This document shows positions 61,990 through 64,000 of a stretch of 64,000 bases of DNA, piece by piece. Positions within the stretch are counted from its first letter, which is position 1. Every line of letters begins with the position of its first letter. The stretch lies in the NCBI GenBank assembly GCA_017643925.1, contig JAEPML010000011.1, positions 1-64,000 on the forward strand, read 5' to 3'. This DNA comes from Roseibium sp. (GTDB lineage Bacteria > Pseudomonadota > Alphaproteobacteria > Rhizobiales > Stappiaceae). The notes below the pieces were generated by a model. The model saw only the letters and a list, made by a program, of their open reading frames with translations, was not told the DNA's origin and did not search any database. A program made the position numbers and the translations under genes.

Positions 61990-63774
61990 CTAGCCGCCGT
62001 TCTTTTTTGTATCCGCCTTGGCTGCATCGGTTGCCGGAGCGTCTTTCAAGCCGTTTGCGATCTTGTCCAAGATCTTGGGCAGCTCCTTTTCTTCCGGGCC
62101 AAGGTCCCGGGCGTGGTTCCATTGGAAGCGCGCTTCATTGCGACGGCCAACCATCCAGTAGGCATCACCCAGATGATCATTGATGACAGGATCTGCCGGG
62201 CGCAGCTCAATGGCGCGTTCCAGTTCCTTCACGGCTTCCTCGAAACGTCCGAGCCGGTAGTAGACCCAGCCAAGGCTGTCGACGATATAGCCGTCAGTCG
62301 GGCGAAGTTCGACCGCTGTCTTGATCATTTCAAGCGCTTCGTCGAGTTTCAAACCCTGATCGACCAGCGAATAGCCCAGGTAGTTGAGCACGAGTGGCTG
62401 ATTTTCATTGAGCTCGAGCGCTTTCCGGAAATCTGCTTCCGCGAGATCCCACTTGCCGAGCCGTTCCCGGCTGATACCCCGGAAATAGAGCAGGAGCCAG
62501 TGCCGTCCCTCCAGTTCTGGAATTGTGTCCAGCGACTGCGTATAGACGGTTTCGGCTTCGTCATAGATTTCATGGGAGCGCAGGATGTTGCCAAGGGCAA
62601 TGCCAGCCTCAAGGTCGGACGGGTCCTGTTTGATCAACGCCTCGAGATGCTCGCGCGATTCATCCAGTTTTTCCAACGCGTTAAAATTCAATCCAACCTG
62701 AATTTCCGCTTCGCGCTTGAGGACGCTGTCGTCGGGAACCATCATGAGGGCGTCGATCGCCCGGTCCGGTTGGCCAATCCGCTCAAAGACGGCGCCAAGC
62801 GCCATCGCGGCGAATTCCGCGGTTGGATCGAGGAAGAGCGCCAGCTGAAGGTAGGCGGTCGACAGTTCTTCTCCACCGTCGCGGCCGATTACTGCACCGA
62901 GACCATAAAGGATTTCGGACATGCCTTCGGCCGGGTCGGTCACCATGGGCGCGATGACATCGCCGCTTTCCAGCATCTTCCTGGTTTCATCGAGTTTCGG
63001 ATGTCCCCGGAACTGCGTGTCATACTGGTCAAGGACCTCTATTGCGTCTTCATTCTTTCCGTTCGCGGCAAGAATTCGTGCAAAGGCGTCGATCACCCGA
63101 ATAGCGCCCTGGTCAATCACATAGGCGCTCTCGGCAGCCGCCAGTGCATCTTCTTTTCTACCGGCGGCGAACAGGATGTGAGCCTTGTGGGTGGCCTTGA
63201 AAACATCAAACCATTCCGGTCCACTCAGGGCGTCGATCGCGGCAACCGCTTCGTCGATCTTGCCGCTGCCGTAAAGCGCCCAGGCGCGGGAGATGCCGAT
63301 GGAAAGCTGCGCCAGCGGACCGTTTCGGCCCTTGGAAAGCGCGACATCGGCTTCCGAGTAGTTGCCATCCAGGATTTTCTTGCCGCCAAGGGAGATCTGG
63401 GCCAGGAAATTCTGCAGGCCCGCCTTCTCCATTTCACCGGCATAATGAACGGCCTCATCGACGTCGCCATTGGCCAGCTTGGACAGGAAGGTCCGTTCCA
63501 GAAGCATCGTGTTGCTGGGGTCTGCGGCAAGCGTTTCCTCGAAGAAGGCCGCGGCCTGGCCGTAATCCTTCTGAAATCCTGCAAGGCGTCCGGCCAGATA
63601 GCTTCCGGACAGGGTGAAGGGCAGGCCAGATGGCGTGCCAAAGACCTGTTCCCCCGCGGTTGTTTCAGCATTGGCGGCGGCGGGGAACAGGGCAATCGCG
63701 CTGACCAGCGCGAGGAGTTTCAACTTGAACGGCTTGCGATCCATCTTGGCAACGGCGCCGGTCGTTTTTGTCAT
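61990..63774 (-). CDS. Secreted TPR-repeat protein
   Basis: A 594-residue exported protein with a signal peptide (about residues 15-37, ending AANAE) followed by tetratricopeptide repeats across most of its length, including DWELAEADFRKALELNENQP-like and FEEAVKELERAIELRPADPV units. This resembles the large TPR proteins found next to ispE in alphaproteobacteria. The start at 63774 has CGAGGAA upstream; a longer frame to 63921 would hide the signal. Role unknown, probably periplasmic or outer membrane. Confidence 0.88.
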   Translation of the reverse strand: MTKTTGAVAKMDRKPFKLKLLALVSAIALFPAAANAETTAGEQVFGTPSGLPFTLSGSYLAGRLAGFQKDYGQAAAFFEETLAADPSNTMLLERTFLSKLANGDVDEAVHYAGEMEKAGLQNFLAQISLGGKKILDGNYSEADVALSKGRNGPLAQLSIGISRAWALYGSGKIDEAVAAIDALSGPEWFDVFKATHKAHILFAAGRKEDALAAAESAYVIDQGAIRVIDAFARILAANGKNEDAIEVLDQYDTQFRGHPKLDETRKMLESGDVIAPMVTDPAEGMSEILYGLGAVIGRDGGEELSTAYLQLALFLDPTAEFAAMALGAVFERIGQPDRAIDALMMVPDDSVLKREAEIQVGLNFNALEKLDESREHLEALIKQDPSDLEAGIALGNILRSHEIYDEAETVYTQSLDTIPELEGRHWLLLYFRGISRERLGKWDLAEADFRKALELNENQPLVLNYLGYSLVDQGLKLDEALEMIKTAVELRPTDGYIVDSLGWVYYRLGRFEEAVKELERAIELRPADPVINDHLGDAYWMVGRRNEARFQWNHARDLGPEEKELPKILDKIANGLKDAPATDAAKADTKKNGG

Positions 63775-64000
63775 TGTTCCTCGCACTTCTTTCAAGAGCA
63801 GTCTGAATTGTCGCTTATTCCCTTTGACAATGGCGTCTTTAAGGCTACGCGGCAAGGCAAGCTGGATAACTTTCTGCTGGATTAAATCCATTTGATTTTT
63901 GCCGATTGTTGGAAATTCCAAGACATTTCGCGAAATGGAGCGGAAATCCAGTAAAAAGGGCTTGAAGACAGTGCTTTGCCGTAGCAGGAATGTGCAGTGC
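63775..64000. other. Right-edge non-coding stretch
   Basis: 226 bases upstream of the TPR gene. I see no convincing coding start; it probably holds that gene's promoter, and any divergent gene lies outside the window. Confidence 0.5.

Noticed and set aside
62113..63885. Plus-strand open frame of about 590 codons opposite the TPR gene
   Set aside because: It is the mirror of a clear TPR gene with signal peptide and ribosome site; its own sequence shows no domain.
1..64000. Search for tRNA, rRNA, CRISPR arrays, insertion sequences or prophage
   Set aside because: No cloverleaf, repeat-spacer array, transposase or integrase was found by reading; a tRNAscan or ISfinder run could still reveal something small.

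Overview
The window looks like chromosome from a marine alphaproteobacterium, most likely in or near Stappiaceae (Roseibium/Labrenzia type). This is inferred from gene content: a MucR/Ros zinc-finger regulator, DUF1491, DUF2336 and DUF5330 proteins, a Usg protein, a CoxD/CoxE pair, a P1-family peptidase, and an even GC-rich composition with dense operons. I saw no rRNA, tRNA, insertion sequence, prophage or CRISPR array. The first gene is cut by the left edge.

Layout. 1-1.9 kb: two c-type cytochromes and a GNAT acetyltransferase. 2.1-4.1 kb: a small oxidative-metabolism operon (ABM monooxygenase, DUF2798, RidA) with a divergent LysR regulator and a good T-N11-A box. 4.1-11.2 kb: a lipoprotein, a large acidic orphan protein, a peptide-type binding protein, oligopeptidase B and an orphan ABC_sub_bind protein. 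11.5-15 kb: a cobalamin riboswitch, an unexplained 480-base stretch with a Zur-like palindrome, and a BtuDFC/FecEBC-type ABC transporter. 15-23 kb: an MFS transporter, the QorB/QorR quinone-reductase pair, a TTC38-like protein, a VCBS-like protein coupled to an XRE regulator, MAPEG, MsrB and a PAS protein with a degenerate GGDEF domain. 23.5-29.5 kb: a complete seven-gene Mrp antiporter operon, followed by mucR.

30-39 kb: a frameshifted binding protein, SufE, a DUF5330 protein, a degenerate DivJ-like histidine kinase in an apparent cluster with peptidoglycan-binding, DUF1491 and DUF2336 genes, a lipoprotein, and a class A PBP whose gene is translationally coupled to two membrane proteins carrying DUF1214 and DUF1254 domains. 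41.7-48.4 kb: an outer-membrane barrel, an SDR/SnoaL/hydrolase/AraC cluster, YcgN, and a TetR/quinone-oxidoreductase pair with two identical perfect palindromic operators. 48.4-55.7 kb: an MltF-like lytic transglycosylase, a P1 peptidase overlapping a flavin reductase, a LivJ-type binding protein, YceI, an L,D-transpeptidase, and an MsrQ-like haem protein with a PepSY partner. 55.7-64 kb: CoxE/CoxD, cytochrome c, Usg, a TrmN6-like methyltransferase, DUF2007, a polyprenyl synthase, IspE and a long TPR protein.

Themes are envelope synthesis (PBP, L,D-transpeptidase, MltF, PG-binding protein), quinone and redox chemistry (QorB, a second quinone reductase, cytochromes, MsrB, polyprenyl synthase), and solute uptake by several binding proteins that lack local transporters. 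The least explained parts are the riboswitch-to-transporter interval, the PBP/DUF1214/DUF1254 operon, the degenerate kinase cluster and the cysteine-free acidic orphan protein.
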